Positions 16,491 through 24,867 of a DNA stretch of 64,000 bases are shown here, piece after piece. Positions within the stretch are counted from its first letter, which is position 1. Every line of letters begins with the position of its first letter. The position numbers were made by a program, and so were the translations under genes. The notes under the pieces are model-generated. The model saw only the letters and a list, made by a program, of their open reading frames with translations. It was not told the origin of the DNA and did not search any database. Origin of the DNA: Burkholderiaceae bacterium (GTDB lineage: Bacteria; Pseudomonadota; Gammaproteobacteria; Burkholderiales; Burkholderiaceae_C); contig JAGOPK010000003.1 in NCBI GenBank assembly GCA_017992055.1, positions 124,001 through 188,000 of the forward strand. The letters run 5' to 3'.

Positions 16491-16500
16491 GGGGGGGGGG
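16491..16500. repeat. Homopolymer run of ten G (C on the coding strand of the VOC gene)
   Basis: A run of ten G on the plus strand lies 14-23 bp ahead of the VOC start codon, in its 5' leader. Such runs slip readily during replication. The tract lies outside the reading frame, so length changes would alter promoter or leader spacing, not the protein. Confidence 0.8.
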
Positions 16501-16665
16501 CGAGACTGCGGGGCGAAAAGGCGGGCCGCAACAGCGCCCGCCTGCAACGACGAACGGCACCGGCGCATTTCGACACGCTCGGATGCGCCGGCCCGCGACG
16601 ACGATGTTCGCCGCCACCGCCAGGCCGTGCAAGCGCGCGGCGGGCGGCAGCGGGGGCACAGCCTG

Positions 16666-17343
16666 TCAGGCGGCCACCAGGCCCGGCACCGGGGCCTGGC
16701 CCAGGGCCCGGCTGAGCTTGGCCCAGGCCGTGTCATCCAGCCGCGCCCGGGCCAGTTCCAGCACCGGCGCGCGCGCCTCCTGAGGCATGCCGGCGATCAT
16801 CTGCGCCCGTTCGGCCGGGCTGAGGGCGGGGATCATCCAGCGCAGCCACAGGCCCATCTCGTCGGGGCCGATGCTGGCCAGGATGCGGCCTTCGATGGCC
16901 TGCAGCTCGCCGTCGGCGTGGGTCTCCCACAGGGCCTGGTTGTGGCGGGTCTCCTCCACATCCATGTGTTCGAGGTTCTCGGCGACGAAGGCCGCCAGCT
17001 GGCGGTACAGCCGGTGCGCGGCCCGGGCCTCGGGCGCGGCGCGCAGCGCGGCGCTGCCTGCCTGCAGCCCGGCGATCGCCTCCAGGTGGTCCTGGTGCTC
17101 GCCGGCGATGCGCTCGCTGAGGCCGCGGCAGGCGGCCTCGATGGCCGGGTGGATGAACTCGTTCTCGTGCTGCAGGTGGCAGCGTGCGGCCTGCAGCAGC
17201 GAGTCCAGCTGGTCCAGCGCGGCGCCGAGTTCCTGCGCGTCGTCGACGTCGACCCGGCCCATGCGCTGCAGGGTGTCGGTCATGAAGTGGCGGATGGCCT
17301 TGTGGATGGGGGCGTAGATGTCGAAGCGGTGCGGGGTGTGCAT
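16666..17343 (-). CDS. Hemerythrin domain-containing protein
   Basis: This 225-residue, mostly helical protein carries the hemerythrin-type iron ligands in order: HKAIRH near residue 13, HENEFIHP, GEHQDH and HMDVEETRHN. These His and Glu/Asp residues would hold a di-iron centre for O2 or NO sensing or storage. A C-terminal extension (LRWMIPALSPAERAQMI) is common in this bacterial subgroup. It starts at MHTPHRFDIY. It lies downstream of the c-di-GMP gene on the same strand, 134 bp away. No signal peptide is visible, so it acts in the cytoplasm. Confidence 0.9.
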   Translation of the reverse strand: MHTPHRFDIYAPIHKAIRHFMTDTLQRMGRVDVDDAQELGAALDQLDSLLQAARCHLQHENEFIHPAIEAACRGLSERIAGEHQDHLEAIAGLQAGSAALRAAPEARAAHRLYRQLAAFVAENLEHMDVEETRHNQALWETHADGELQAIEGRILASIGPDEMGLWLRWMIPALSPAERAQMIAGMPQEARAPVLELARARLDDTAWAKLSRALGQAPVPGLVAA

Positions 17344-17477
17344 GGCAGTGCCTGGCGAGACGGGGTGGTGAAGACGCCAGTGTTGCGGCGCCGGCGGCCG
17401 CCGGCATCGCTCCAATGGGCCATCGCCGGGCTGCGCCGGCATGGCTCTTTGGTCTCTGCGCGCCCCGCGCCCGGCGC

Positions 17478-19295
17478 TCAGGCCCAGTCCGGGCGGCCCG
17501 CGGGTGCCAGGTCGCAGCGCACCAGCGCCGCGCCGCTGGCCTTGGCGCGGCGCTTGGCATGGGCCGCGGCATCGGCCACGGCCTCGGCGCGCAGCTGGGT
17601 CTGCGCGCCCGCCACGCGCACCGCACCGATGCTCATCGTCGTCAGCGGATGGAAGCGCGGCACGCCGTGGCGGTCCTCGGCCTGCACGCCGCCGGCCGCG
17701 CGCGCCTCGTCGTCGTAGAGCTCGCACGCCGCGGCATTGAACTCGGCCACCGCGGCCTCGCAGCGCTGGGCCCAGTCCTCGCTCTGGAACAGCACCACGA
17801 AGTCGTCGCCGCCGACGTGGCCGACGAAGTCGCGCCGCGCATCGGCATGGGCCGACAGGCTGCGCGCGGCGCGCAGGATCATCTCGTCGCCGCGCCAGTA
17901 GCCGTAGATGTCGTTGAAGGGCTTGAACTGGTTCAGGTCGCTGTAGCAGGCCACGAAGTCGCGGCCGGCGGCCAGCAGGCGCTCGATGTGCTGGGTCAGC
18001 GGGATGTTGCCGGGCAGCAGGGTCAGCGGGTTGGCATGGCGCGCGGCCTCGATGCGCGACTCGGTGACGATGCGCACCAGGTCCGCGCCGCTGCCCAGGC
18101 CGCGGTAGCGTCCGCCTTCGGTGACGATCACGCCATCGGCCAGGTAGCGCTGGTCGTCGCTGGTCAGCACCGCCACCAGCTCGTCGATGTCGGCATGGAT
18201 GTCGACCAGGCGCGGCGCCAGGTTGGCGAACTGGGTGCAGGCCTGGCGGCCGTACAGCTCGCGCGCAAAGGTCTTGGCATAGCGGTCCAGGAAGCGCTGG
18301 CGGCTGATCAGGCCCACCGGCCGGCTGCCGTCGACCAGGGCCAGCGCCACCAGCGACTCGTCGGCGCCGAAGCGCTCGAACAGCGCCTGGTTGCTGGTGT
18401 CGCAGGGCACCGGCGGCACCTCGCGCAGTAGGGTGCGTGCGCTGGCGCGCTGCTGGGTGGTGCGCCGGCGCTCGGGAAACACCGCCACGTCGCGGCTGCG
18501 CAGCACGGCCAGCGCGGCCTCGGGCACGCTGCTGGCCGGGCTTGGCTCCGGCCGTCCCAGCAGCCAGCCCTGGCCCAGCGGCAGGCCCAGGTCGCGCACC
18601 AGGTGCAGTTCGTCGGCGGTCTCGATGCCCTCGGCCACCAGCAGGCTGCCGAAGGTCTGCGAGATCTGCTGCAGCGCGCGCAGGGTCTGCAGCTTCTCGG
18701 GGTGGCGCGGCAGCTCGTGGGTGAAGTACTTGTCGATCTTGACGATCTCGGGCTTGAGCTGGGACCACAGGCGCAGGCTGGAGCGGCCGTCGCCGAAGTC
18801 GTCCAGCGCCAGCTGCACGCGGTGGCGGCGCAGCCGCGCCACGGCCGCGGCCAGCGCATCGACGTCGCGCACCTGCTCGTGCTCGGTCAGCTCGATGACC
18901 AGGCCGCCGGGCACGACCTCGCGGCGCTCGGACAGGGTCATCAGCGCCTCCAGGTCGCGCTGGGCCAGCGCGGCCATCAGCGCCCGCGCGCTGAGGTTGA
19001 CGAACAGCCGGCCGCACAGCTGCGCATCGTCGGCATGGCGCAGCGCCAGGCGCAGGCACTCGATCTCCAGCGCCGTGCTCAGGCCGCCGCTGGCATCGGC
19101 CTCGCGGGCGGCGCCGAACAGCGCATCGGGCGTGGACCAGCGGCAGCCCGGCGGCATGCGGATCAGGGCCTCGTGGCCCAGCACCTCGCCACGCGCCAGC
19201 TCCACGATGGGCTGGAAGTGCGGGCGCAGCTGCTGCTGGCCCAGCAGCGCGAGCAGCGCCTGGCGGGGGTTCGGATCGGTGGCGGAAACGGTCAT
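17478..19295 (-). CDS. EAL-CBS-GGDEF protein (cyclic di-GMP phosphodiesterase/cyclase)
   Basis: This 605-residue protein has an N-terminal EAL domain, a middle CBS-like pair and a C-terminal GGDEF domain, the reverse of the common order. The EAL part keeps HFQPIV, GHEALIR, LFVNLSARAL, VIELTEHEQ, LALDDFGDG, IVKIDKYF and VAEGIET, so phosphodiesterase activity is likely. The CBS region includes VGLISRQRFL and GVIVTEGGRYRGLG. The cyclase signature reads HVGGDDFVVLF, with Asp for Glu in GGDEF, so cyclase activity is uncertain. No membrane segment is seen. Family relatives sense nucleotides through the CBS pair. Confidence 0.9.
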   Translation of the reverse strand: MTVSATDPNPRQALLALLGQQQLRPHFQPIVELARGEVLGHEALIRMPPGCRWSTPDALFGAAREADASGGLSTALEIECLRLALRHADDAQLCGRLFVNLSARALMAALAQRDLEALMTLSERREVVPGGLVIELTEHEQVRDVDALAAAVARLRRHRVQLALDDFGDGRSSLRLWSQLKPEIVKIDKYFTHELPRHPEKLQTLRALQQISQTFGSLLVAEGIETADELHLVRDLGLPLGQGWLLGRPEPSPASSVPEAALAVLRSRDVAVFPERRRTTQQRASARTLLREVPPVPCDTSNQALFERFGADESLVALALVDGSRPVGLISRQRFLDRYAKTFARELYGRQACTQFANLAPRLVDIHADIDELVAVLTSDDQRYLADGVIVTEGGRYRGLGSGADLVRIVTESRIEAARHANPLTLLPGNIPLTQHIERLLAAGRDFVACYSDLNQFKPFNDIYGYWRGDEMILRAARSLSAHADARRDFVGHVGGDDFVVLFQSEDWAQRCEAAVAEFNAAACELYDDEARAAGGVQAEDRHGVPRFHPLTTMSIGAVRVAGAQTQLRAEAVADAAAHAKRRAKASGAALVRCDLAPAGRPDWA

Positions 19296-19333
19296 GCTGG
19301 GCGCGCATGCTGCCGCCGGCAGATGCCAGCTTC

Positions 19334-19351
19334 ATGACCCAGGCATGACAG
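19334..19351 (-). promoter_or_regulatory. Weak PHO-box-like repeat
   Basis: On the minus strand CTGTCAT, four bases, then GGGTCAT resembles the 7-4-7 direct repeat bound by PhoB. One half is perfect and the other is partial. It lies in the gap between the divergent c-di-GMP gene and phoX, but is oriented toward the c-di-GMP gene. PhoX genes are often PhoB-controlled, which is why it is noted. Confidence 0.2.
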
Positions 19352-19516
19352 CTGGCCGCCAACCCCGCGCTTTCTGGCCGCCGGGGCCCCCTCAAGCGGG
19401 CGTCGGCGCAGGCCGCGGCATTCACTGTGTCGTCATGGCCGGTTGAGACAGTGGCGCCTGTCCATCGGCCGCTATGGCCGCAGCCGTCCCAGCCCCCCAC
19501 CCGCCAGGAGCCGCCC

Positions 19517-21727
19517 ATGAAGGGTCACAGCCATCCGAAGAACGACCAGTCGCTGAACCGGTCGGGCAACGAGTCCATCCTCGATGTCGTCGCCCGCATC
19601 GATCTGAGCCGCCGCCGCTTTGTGCGCGGTGGTGCCAGCGCCACCGCGCTGACCGCCATCGGCGGCCTGTCGCTGGGCGGCCTGGTGCAGACCGTCGAAG
19701 CCGCGCCGGTGCCGGCCGGCCTGGGCTTCCCCGGCATCGGCTTCGACAGCGTGCCGGCCAACACCCGCGCGCTGAATGTCTCGCTGGGCGGCAGCGCCAC
19801 GGCCGTGGTCGACCGCATCACCGTGCCCGCCGGCTACACCGCCAACCTGCTGGTGGCCTGGGGCGACCCCATCATGCCCGGCGGCCCGGCCTTCGTCGGC
19901 GATGCCAGCCAGGATGCCGCGGCCCAGGCCAGGCAGTACGGCATGCACACCGACGGCATGCACTTCTTCCCGCTGCAAGGCACGGGCGGCGGGCCGCTCA
20001 GCGACCGCGGCATCCTCTGCGCCAACAACGAGTACACCCACGAGGAGCTGCTGTTCACCGACGGCCAGTCGGGCAACGGCTACACCCTGGCCAAGACGCG
20101 CAAGTCGCAGGCCGCGCACGGCGTGTCGGTGGTCGAGCTGCGCCGCATCGCCGGCAAGTGGAGCGTGGTGAAGAACTCGCCCTACGGCCGGCGCATCACC
20201 GCCAATACGCTGTGCAAGATCAGCGGCCCGGCCGCCGGCCATGCGCTGATGAAGACCAAGAAGTTCGTCATCACCGACAGCGCCAGCGTCGACACCGGCA
20301 CCCTGACCGACGGCACGGTGGCCTACGGCACCATCAACAATTGCGCCAACGGCGTCACGCCCTGGGGCACCTACCTGACCTGCGAAGAGAACTGGAACGG
20401 CAACTTCGGCGCCCGCTCGGCCCTGCCCGGCGTGGCCACCGAGGCCGGCAAGCTCTACAACCGCTACGGCGTGGTGGCGGCGGGCTTCGGCTACCGCTGG
20501 CATGAGACCGACGACCGCTTCGACCTGGCGCAGAACCCCAACGAGGCCAACCTGTTCGGCTGGGTGGTCGAGATCGACCCGATGAACCCTGGCGCCGCGC
20601 CGGTCAAGCGCACCGCGCTCGGCCGCTTCAAGCACGAGAGCGCGCAGTACGTGGTTGATGCGCAGAACAACATCGCCTTCTACATGGGCGATGACGAGCG
20701 CAACGAGTACATTTACAAGTTCGTCTGCGCCGGCAAGTACAACCCGACCAACAAGGCCGCCAACCGCAACCTGCTCGACAGCGGCACGCTGTACGTGGCC
20801 AAGTTCAACGCCGATGGCTCGGGCAGCTGGCTGCCGCTGACGCCGGCCGCCGTGGGCGTCAACGGCCAGGCGCTGCGCGACAACCCGAACTTTGCCGGCG
20901 CCAACGATGCCGAGGTGCAGGCCAAGATCCTGATCAAGACGCGCATGGCCGCCGACGCCCTGGGCGCGACCATGATGGACCGCCCCGAGTGGACCGGCGC
21001 GCGCCCGCGCATCGGCGGCTACTCGGAGATCGAGGTCTACTGCACGCTGACCAACAACAACCGCCGCGGCAGCAGCGCCACGCCGTCGTCGAATGCCATC
21101 GACGGCTCGACCACCGCGGCCAGCGCCCGCCCGGCCGTCGATGCGGCCAACCCGTTTGCCGACAACGTCTACGGCCACATCATCCGCTGGCGCGAGGCCG
21201 GCAAGACCGTCACCGCCACCGGCTTCGCCTGGGACATCTTCGCCCAGGCCGGCGACACCGCCACCGCCAAGACCGCCAAGCCCAGCAACGACTACAAGGG
21301 CAACATCGTCGACGATCCCAACGGCAGCGCCGACTACGGTGCGCCGGACGGCCTGTGGTTCGATCCGTTCGGCCGCCTGTGGGTGCAGACCGACCAGATC
21401 GGCGACGGCAGCGGCGACTTCGTCAACATCGGCGGCAACATGATGGTCTGCGCCGATCCCAACACCGGTGTGACGCGGCGCTTCCTGACCGGCCCGAACA
21501 AGTGCGAGGTCACCGGCGTGACCATGACGCCGGACGGCAAGGCCATGTTCGTCGGCGTGCAGCATCCCGGCGAAGACGCCACCGCCGCCAATCCGACGCA
21601 GTTCTCCAACTGGCCGCAGAACCAGTGGGCCACCGCCTCCGACGGCGTCACGCCGCTGCCGGCCGGCCGGCCGCGCTCGGCGGTGGTGGTGATCACCAAG
21701 AACGACGGCGGAATCATCGGCAGCTGA
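19517..21727 (+). CDS. phoX: PhoX family alkaline phosphatase (Tat-exported)
   Basis: This 736-residue protein has a twin-arginine signal, SRRRFVRGGASATALTAIGG, near residue 30. The mature part has PhoX/DUF839 features: FPGIGFDSVP, TPWGTYLTCEENWNGNFG, RFKHESAQYVVD, IAFYMGDDERNEYIYKFV and APDGLWFDPFGRLWVQTD. PhoX enzymes are calcium- and iron-dependent monoesterases that release phosphate outside the cytoplasm. It starts at MKGHSHPKND with CAGGAG upstream. The next gene, a PEP-CTERM protein, follows after 37 bp on the same strand. Confidence 0.92.
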   Translation: MKGHSHPKNDQSLNRSGNESILDVVARIDLSRRRFVRGGASATALTAIGGLSLGGLVQTVEAAPVPAGLGFPGIGFDSVPANTRALNVSLGGSATAVVDRITVPAGYTANLLVAWGDPIMPGGPAFVGDASQDAAAQARQYGMHTDGMHFFPLQGTGGGPLSDRGILCANNEYTHEELLFTDGQSGNGYTLAKTRKSQAAHGVSVVELRRIAGKWSVVKNSPYGRRITANTLCKISGPAAGHALMKTKKFVITDSASVDTGTLTDGTVAYGTINNCANGVTPWGTYLTCEENWNGNFGARSALPGVATEAGKLYNRYGVVAAGFGYRWHETDDRFDLAQNPNEANLFGWVVEIDPMNPGAAPVKRTALGRFKHESAQYVVDAQNNIAFYMGDDERNEYIYKFVCAGKYNPTNKAANRNLLDSGTLYVAKFNADGSGSWLPLTPAAVGVNGQALRDNPNFAGANDAEVQAKILIKTRMAADALGATMMDRPEWTGARPRIGGYSEIEVYCTLTNNNRRGSSATPSSNAIDGSTTAASARPAVDAANPFADNVYGHIIRWREAGKTVTATGFAWDIFAQAGDTATAKTAKPSNDYKGNIVDDPNGSADYGAPDGLWFDPFGRLWVQTDQIGDGSGDFVNIGGNMMVCADPNTGVTRRFLTGPNKCEVTGVTMTPDGKAMFVGVQHPGEDATAANPTQFSNWPQNQWATASDGVTPLPAGRPRSAVVVITKNDGGIIGS

Positions 21728-21764
21728 TGCCGACGGCCCGCACCACTTGATCCAAGGACATCCC

Positions 21765-22421
21765 ATGAAACTGCATCTGATCGCCGCGGCCGCCCTGGCC
21801 GCCGCCGCCGCCCTGCCCGCCCAGGCCCTGCTGGTCACCGACGCGGCGGCCATCGCCGGCCCGCAGCTGCTGGTCGACTTCGAGAACTTCGACGGCCTGC
21901 TCAGCAGCGGCCCGGTCGAGGTCAGCCCCGGCATCGTCTTCACCGGCGACAGCCAGGCCGAGCTGGGCGCCAGCAACCGCGTGCTGTACGACAACGGCCT
22001 GTGGGGCGTCGGCAACCTCTTTGCCGCCGGCGGCACCGCTGGCGAGCTGCGCTTCACCTTCAGCGGCGGCCTGTCGGCGGGCGCCGGCGCCTTCGTCAAC
22101 CATGCGGCCTTCGATGCCCTGGTCGATCTGTACGGCGCTGCGCCGATCAGCATCGAGGTCTCGGTCTACGGCGAGAACAACCAGATCATCGAGACCCATG
22201 CCTACACCGTCGACACCGACGCCTACGGCTACAACGAAGGCCAGTTCCTGGGCATCACGCGGGCCCAGGCCGACATCCGCTCGATCTCGTTCAAGGGCGT
22301 CGGCGTGGTGGTCGACAACCTGACCGTGACCACCCCGGTGCCGGAACCCGAGAGCTATGCGCTGATGGCCGCCGGCCTGGGCGTGCTGGGCTTCCTGGCC
22401 CGCCGCCGCCGTCCGGACTGA
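21765..22421 (+). CDS. PEP-CTERM sorting domain-containing protein
   Basis: This 218-residue protein has a Sec signal (MKLHLIAAAALAAAAALPAQ) and a C-terminal sorting tail, VPEPESYALMAAGLGVLGFL then RRRR. An exosortase would cut at PEP and anchor or release the protein through the outer surface. The middle has DFENFDGLL and FTFSGGLSAGAGAFVNHAAF, resembling β-sandwich PEP-CTERM proteins of unknown role. AAGGA lies about 10 bases before the ATG. It is 37 bp after phoX and may share its transcript. Confidence 0.9.
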   Translation: MKLHLIAAAALAAAAALPAQALLVTDAAAIAGPQLLVDFENFDGLLSSGPVEVSPGIVFTGDSQAELGASNRVLYDNGLWGVGNLFAAGGTAGELRFTFSGGLSAGAGAFVNHAAFDALVDLYGAAPISIEVSVYGENNQIIETHAYTVDTDAYGYNEGQFLGITRAQADIRSISFKGVGVVVDNLTVTTPVPEPESYALMAAGLGVLGFLARRRRPD

Positions 22422-22526
22422 GGCGGCGCTGGCGCCGGCACGGCGCCGCACGCCTTAGCATGCGGCCCGTGTTTCCGACCCGCCACCGCTCTTCCGGCCA
22501 CCGCGGCCACCGCGGCCCGCCGGCCC

Positions 22527-24080
22527 ATGGCTGAGCTGCGCTGCCTGGTGCTGGTGCTGGGCGACCAGCTCGACCTGCAGGCCAGCGCCTTTGACGGCTT
22601 CGATGCGCAGCAGGACGCGGTGTGGATGGCCGAGGTGGCCGAAGAGTCCACCCATGTCTGGTCCAGCCAGGTGCGCACGGCGCTGTTCCTGGCGGCGATG
22701 CGCCACTTTGCCCAGGCGCTGCGCCAGGCCGGCCGGCCGCTGCACTACACCCGGCTGGACGACGGGCACAACCGCGGCAGCCTGGCGGCCCAGCTGGGCG
22801 CCGACCTGCAGCGCCTGCGGCCGCAGCGCCTGTGCCTGACTGCCCCGGGCGACTGGCGGGTGCTGCAGGCCCTGCGCGGCGTGGCCCGCGCCGCCGGCCT
22901 GCCGCTGGAGCTGCGCGACGACCGGCACTTCTTTGGCACGGTGCGCGACTTTGCCGCCCATGCGCGGGGCCGGCGCTCGCTGCGCCTGGAGGTCTTCTAC
23001 CGCGAGCAGCGGCGGCGCCACCGCGTGCTGATGGACGACGGCGGCGAGCAGCCGCTGGGCGGCCGCTGGAACTTCGATGCCGACAACCGCGAGGCCTTCG
23101 GCGCCGGCGGACCGGGCGAGCTGCCGCTGCCGCGCTGGTTCGAGCCCGATGCCATCACCCGCGAGGTGCTGGCCCTGGTGGGCCAGCGCTTTGCCAGCCA
23201 TCCCGGCCGGCTCGACCACTTCGGCTGGCCGGTCACGCGCGAGCAGGCGCTGCAGGCCCTGGCGGCCTTCATTGCCGAGCGCCTGCCGCACTTTGGCCGC
23301 TGGCAGGATGCGCTGTGGCCGGGCCAGCCCTGGCTGTACCACTCGCAGCTGTCGGCGGCGCTGAACCTGAAGCTGCTGAGCGCCCGCGAGGTGGTGGCCG
23401 CGGCCGAGCAGGCCTATCACCAGGGCCTGGCGCCGCTGGCCAGCGTGGAAGGCTTCATCCGCCAGATCCTGGGCTGGCGCGAGTATGTGCGCGGCATCTA
23501 CTGGACGCGCATGCCCGACTATGCCCAGCTCAATGCGCTGCAGGCCGGCGAGGACCTGCCCGCCTGGTACTGGACCGGCGAGACCGACATGGCCTGCCTG
23601 CGCGATGCGCTGCAGCAGACCCTGCAGCACGGCTATGCCCACCACATCCAGCGGCTGATGATCACCGGCCTGTATGCGCTGCTGCTGGGCGTGCAGCCGC
23701 AGCAGCTGCACCGCTGGTACCTGGCCGTGTACGTGGATGCGGTGGAGTGGGTGGAGCTGCCCAACACCCTGGGCATGAGCCAGTTTGCCGACGGCGGCCT
23801 GATGGCCAGCAAGCCCTATGCGGCCAGCGGCCGCTATCTGCAGCGCATGGGCCCGCAGTGCAGCGGCTGCCGCTACGACCCCGGCCAGCGCGAGGGCGAG
23901 CGGGCCTGCCCGTTCACCACGCTGTACTGGGACTTTCTGCTGCACCATGCCGAGCGCCTGGCCGCCCACTCGCGCATGGCGCCGCAGGTGAAGAACCTGG
24001 CCCGGCTGGATGCCGGCCAGCGCCAGGCCGTGCGCCAGCGGGCGGCGGCGATCAGGCGGGGCGAGGTCGGGGGGCGTTGA
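22527..24080 (+). CDS. Cryptochrome/photolyase family protein with iron-sulfur cluster (bacterial (6-4) photolyase type)
   Basis: This 517-residue protein matches the FeS-BCP group, such as Agrobacterium PhrB. The N-terminal Rossmann-like part has LVLVLGDQLD, EVAEESTHVWSSQVRTALFL and GRPLHYTRLDD. The C-terminal FAD domain includes EGFIRQILGWREYVRGIYW and MITGLYALLLGVQP. Four cysteines at residues 357, 445, 448 and 461 have the same spacing as the [4Fe-4S] ligands of PhrB. Members repair (6-4) photoproducts using blue light and a lumazine antenna. It is convergent with the GntR gene. Confidence 0.93.
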   Translation: MAELRCLVLVLGDQLDLQASAFDGFDAQQDAVWMAEVAEESTHVWSSQVRTALFLAAMRHFAQALRQAGRPLHYTRLDDGHNRGSLAAQLGADLQRLRPQRLCLTAPGDWRVLQALRGVARAAGLPLELRDDRHFFGTVRDFAAHARGRRSLRLEVFYREQRRRHRVLMDDGGEQPLGGRWNFDADNREAFGAGGPGELPLPRWFEPDAITREVLALVGQRFASHPGRLDHFGWPVTREQALQALAAFIAERLPHFGRWQDALWPGQPWLYHSQLSAALNLKLLSAREVVAAAEQAYHQGLAPLASVEGFIRQILGWREYVRGIYWTRMPDYAQLNALQAGEDLPAWYWTGETDMACLRDALQQTLQHGYAHHIQRLMITGLYALLLGVQPQQLHRWYLAVYVDAVEWVELPNTLGMSQFADGGLMASKPYAASGRYLQRMGPQCSGCRYDPGQREGERACPFTTLYWDFLLHHAERLAAHSRMAPQVKNLARLDAGQRQAVRQRAAAIRRGEVGGR

Positions 24081-24113
24081 CGCTGCCCGCGCTGCCGCTT
24101 CCTGCGCGCGGGG

Positions 24114-24764
24114 TCAGGCCACGCTGCAGGCGGTGCGGTAGCGGGGTTCGTTCTCCAGCACATGCTGGCTCAGCAGCCGGGTGGCCAGCGCCGCATCGCG
24201 CTGCTGCACCGCATCCACCAGCACCTGGTGGCTGCTCAAGGCATTGGTGATCGGCGAGCGGTAGCGCAGCGCCAGCAGCTGCGAGCGGATGACCTCGTAG
24301 CCGGCCGCCAGGTAGCGGTTGCGGCAGTGCTGGAAGAACAGGCCGTGGAACTCCATGTCCAGCTGCGCCAGCGCCAGCACGTCGCCATCCCGCTCGGCCT
24401 GGGCCATGCGGGCGACGTAGCCCGCCATGTCGTCGGCCAGCGCCCCGGCATCGGCCTCGATGGCCTCGCGCAGGGCCGCCGTCTCCATCATCTCGCGGTA
24501 GTGGCACAGGTGGCTCACCTGGCCCGGATCGAGCCGAAACACGAAGGTGCCGCGCTGCGGATGGATTTCCACCAGCCCGTCGCGCTTGAGGCGCAGCAGG
24601 GCCTCGCGCACCGGCGTCTTGCTCACCTCCATGCGCGCCGCCAGCTGGCTCTCGGACACCTGCTCGCCCAGCTTCAGCTGGCCCCTGACGATGGCCTCGC
24701 GAATGCGCTCGCAGACCCGTTCGGTCAGCAGCTGGGGGCGTTCAAGTGTCAGCGGGGCGGTCAT
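24114..24764 (-). CDS. GntR family transcriptional regulator, FCD (FadR) subfamily
   Basis: This 216-residue protein has an N-terminal winged helix: REAIVRGQLKLGEQVSESQL, SKTPVREALLRLKRDGLV and HPQRGTFVF. A C-terminal helical FCD effector domain has DMEFHGLFFQHCRNRYL and LSSHQVLVDAVQQRDAALA, whose His residues bind a metal and carboxylate ligands. ATG at 24764 is used; a TTG 42 bp upstream is in frame. It is divergent from the TRAP/sugar-acid operon, with a perfect palindrome between them. It is probably a repressor released by the imported acid. Confidence 0.92.
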   Translation of the reverse strand: MTAPLTLERPQLLTERVCERIREAIVRGQLKLGEQVSESQLAARMEVSKTPVREALLRLKRDGLVEIHPQRGTFVFRLDPGQVSHLCHYREMMETAALREAIEADAGALADDMAGYVARMAQAERDGDVLALAQLDMEFHGLFFQHCRNRYLAAGYEVIRSQLLALRYRSPITNALSSHQVLVDAVQQRDAALATRLLSQHVLENEPRYRTACSVA

Positions 24765-24815
24765 CGCGGCCTCTGGAGGGGGGTGCAGACAGTGTAATGG
24801 GGTCAACCCGGATAT

Positions 24816-24832
24816 TGATATCTAAGATATCA
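24816..24832. promoter_or_regulatory. Palindromic operator of the GntR regulator
   Basis: TGATATC-TAA-GATATCA is a perfect inverted repeat with 7-bp arms and a 3-bp spacer, AT-rich in a GC-rich context. It is 36 bp before the dctQ start and about 50 bp before the divergent GntR start. This size and placement match FCD-GntR operators. Binding here would cover promoters in both directions, giving autoregulation. Confidence 0.65.
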
Positions 24833-24867
24833 GATACGATTGCCCGGCAACTGAACGATGGGAGTGC

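Noticed and set aside
17385-17410. GC-rich palindrome CCGGCGGCCGCCGG as a terminator
   Set aside because: Self-complementary without a loop and no T-run; expected by chance in this base composition.
17344-19518. Apparent 950-residue protein joining hemerythrin to a long N-terminal part
   Set aside because: The N-terminal part is the EAL-GGDEF gene in another frame. The hemerythrin protein starts at 17343.
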